Origin: JAFDVL01 sp963794955
GTDB lineage: Bacteria > Acidobacteriota > Blastocatellia > RBC074
Assembly: GCA_963794955.1 (NCBI GenBank)
Contig: CAWCGF010000046.1
Location: 62,001 to 126,000, forward strand
Reading direction: 5' to 3'
DNA length: 64,000 nt
The position numbers were made by a program, and so were the translations under genes. How positions within the stretch are numbered: position 1 is the stretch's first letter; the number at the start of each line of letters is the position of its first letter. This document shows positions 63,853 through 64,000 of the stretch, one piece after another. The notes beneath the pieces are model-generated. The model did not search any database, was not told the DNA's origin, and saw nothing but the letters and a program-made list of their open reading frames with translations.

Positions 63853-64000
63853 TCATTCGGCTGCTTCCGATAATCGGTTGCGGTAAAAGTCTTCACGCGC
63901 CTTTTCAACAAGTTCATCCAGTTCTTCGTCTGTCATTCCGCTCTCTGCCACTTCTTTGCGGAACGGAGCCAGAATCTCATCGAAGGTCAACTTCGGTTGT
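63853..64000 (-). CDS. C-terminal part of an antitoxin-like acidic protein, truncated by window edge
   Basis: The minus-strand frame is open from the window edge to a stop at 63853-63855, giving 48 residues: LTFDEILAPFRKEVAESGM, TDEELDELVEKAREDFYRNR. This acidic helical tail is common in type II antitoxins whose N-terminal DNA-binding part would lie beyond 64000. It ends 70 bases before the DUF433 start. Confidence 0.5.
   Translation of the reverse strand, partial: QPKLTFDEILAPFRKEVAESGMTDEELDELVEKAREDFYRNRLSEAAE

Noticed and set aside
1..64000. tRNA, rRNA, riboswitch or integrase-associated attachment sites
   Set aside because: None recognised by eye on either strand; a covariance-model scan would be needed to exclude a tRNA or small RNA.

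Overview
The window reads as about 64 kb of a chromosome from an Acidobacteriota-type bacterium, most like the Blastocatellia side of that phylum. This is inferred from gene content: two Oar-like TonB-dependent receptors of about 1,190 residues, a membrane regulator of the kind common in Solibacter-like genomes, many secreted or Tat-exported enzymes, mixed-strand short operons and middling GC. I see no rRNA, tRNA, CRISPR array, transposase or replication origin.

Layout. 0-3.7 kb (+): a sulfur-carrier cysteine operon (CysM-type synthase, JAMM protease, YjbR protein, CysO-MoeB-rhodanese fusion) behind a sigma70-like promoter and a 17-codon cysteine-rich leader ORF. 3.8-23.7 kb (-): a membrane spermidine-synthase-like protein with a predicted AUU start, lactate permease, three DUF4440 proteins, a TPR protein, an Oar receptor, Tat-exported phosphatase-like and mannonate-dehydratase-like proteins, an S9 peptidase, an RraA-like protein and a small aspartyl protease pair. 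23.8-29.1 kb: a second Oar receptor diverging from a winged-helix/membrane regulator. 29.1-31.7 kb: a PIN/HicB-like toxin-antitoxin pair and a frameshifted CocE hydrolase. 31.9-37.3 kb (+): two phosphohexomutase paralogues (one with catalytic residues but broken, one open but lacking them) around an SDR and a VWA protein fused in frame to a BrnT toxin with its antitoxin. 37.3-43.9 kb: TonB receptor, M16 peptidase pair, alcohol dehydrogenase, roadblock protein. 44-50.3 kb: DUF4432 and DUF4440 proteins, SucC, CIRCE-controlled groES-groEL, a HAD hydrolase. 50.4-57.7 kb (+): three FHA-membrane-transglycosylase-like paralogues with a lysin-like amidase. 57.7-60 kb (-): sugar epimerase and Gfo/Idh/MocA oxidoreductase. 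60.1-64 kb: an AT-richer island with an NYN nuclease-like gene and a NACHT-type NTPase, lying between two converging antitoxin genes that lack their usual toxins.

Two window-wide signals stand out. First, at least eleven intergenic gaps hold a long inverted repeat, each of different sequence but the same build, plus one composite palindrome of about 320 bp. Second, at least eight genes are broken by single-base indels, nearly all one-base insertions, so sequence error must be separated from real decay before calling pseudogenes.

Best candidates for something undescribed are the NYN-NACHT island, the FHA-transglycosylase trio, the sulfur-carrier operon with its polycysteine leader, and the phosphohexomutase pair. 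Domain calls are made by eye from motifs and remembered families; no search was run.
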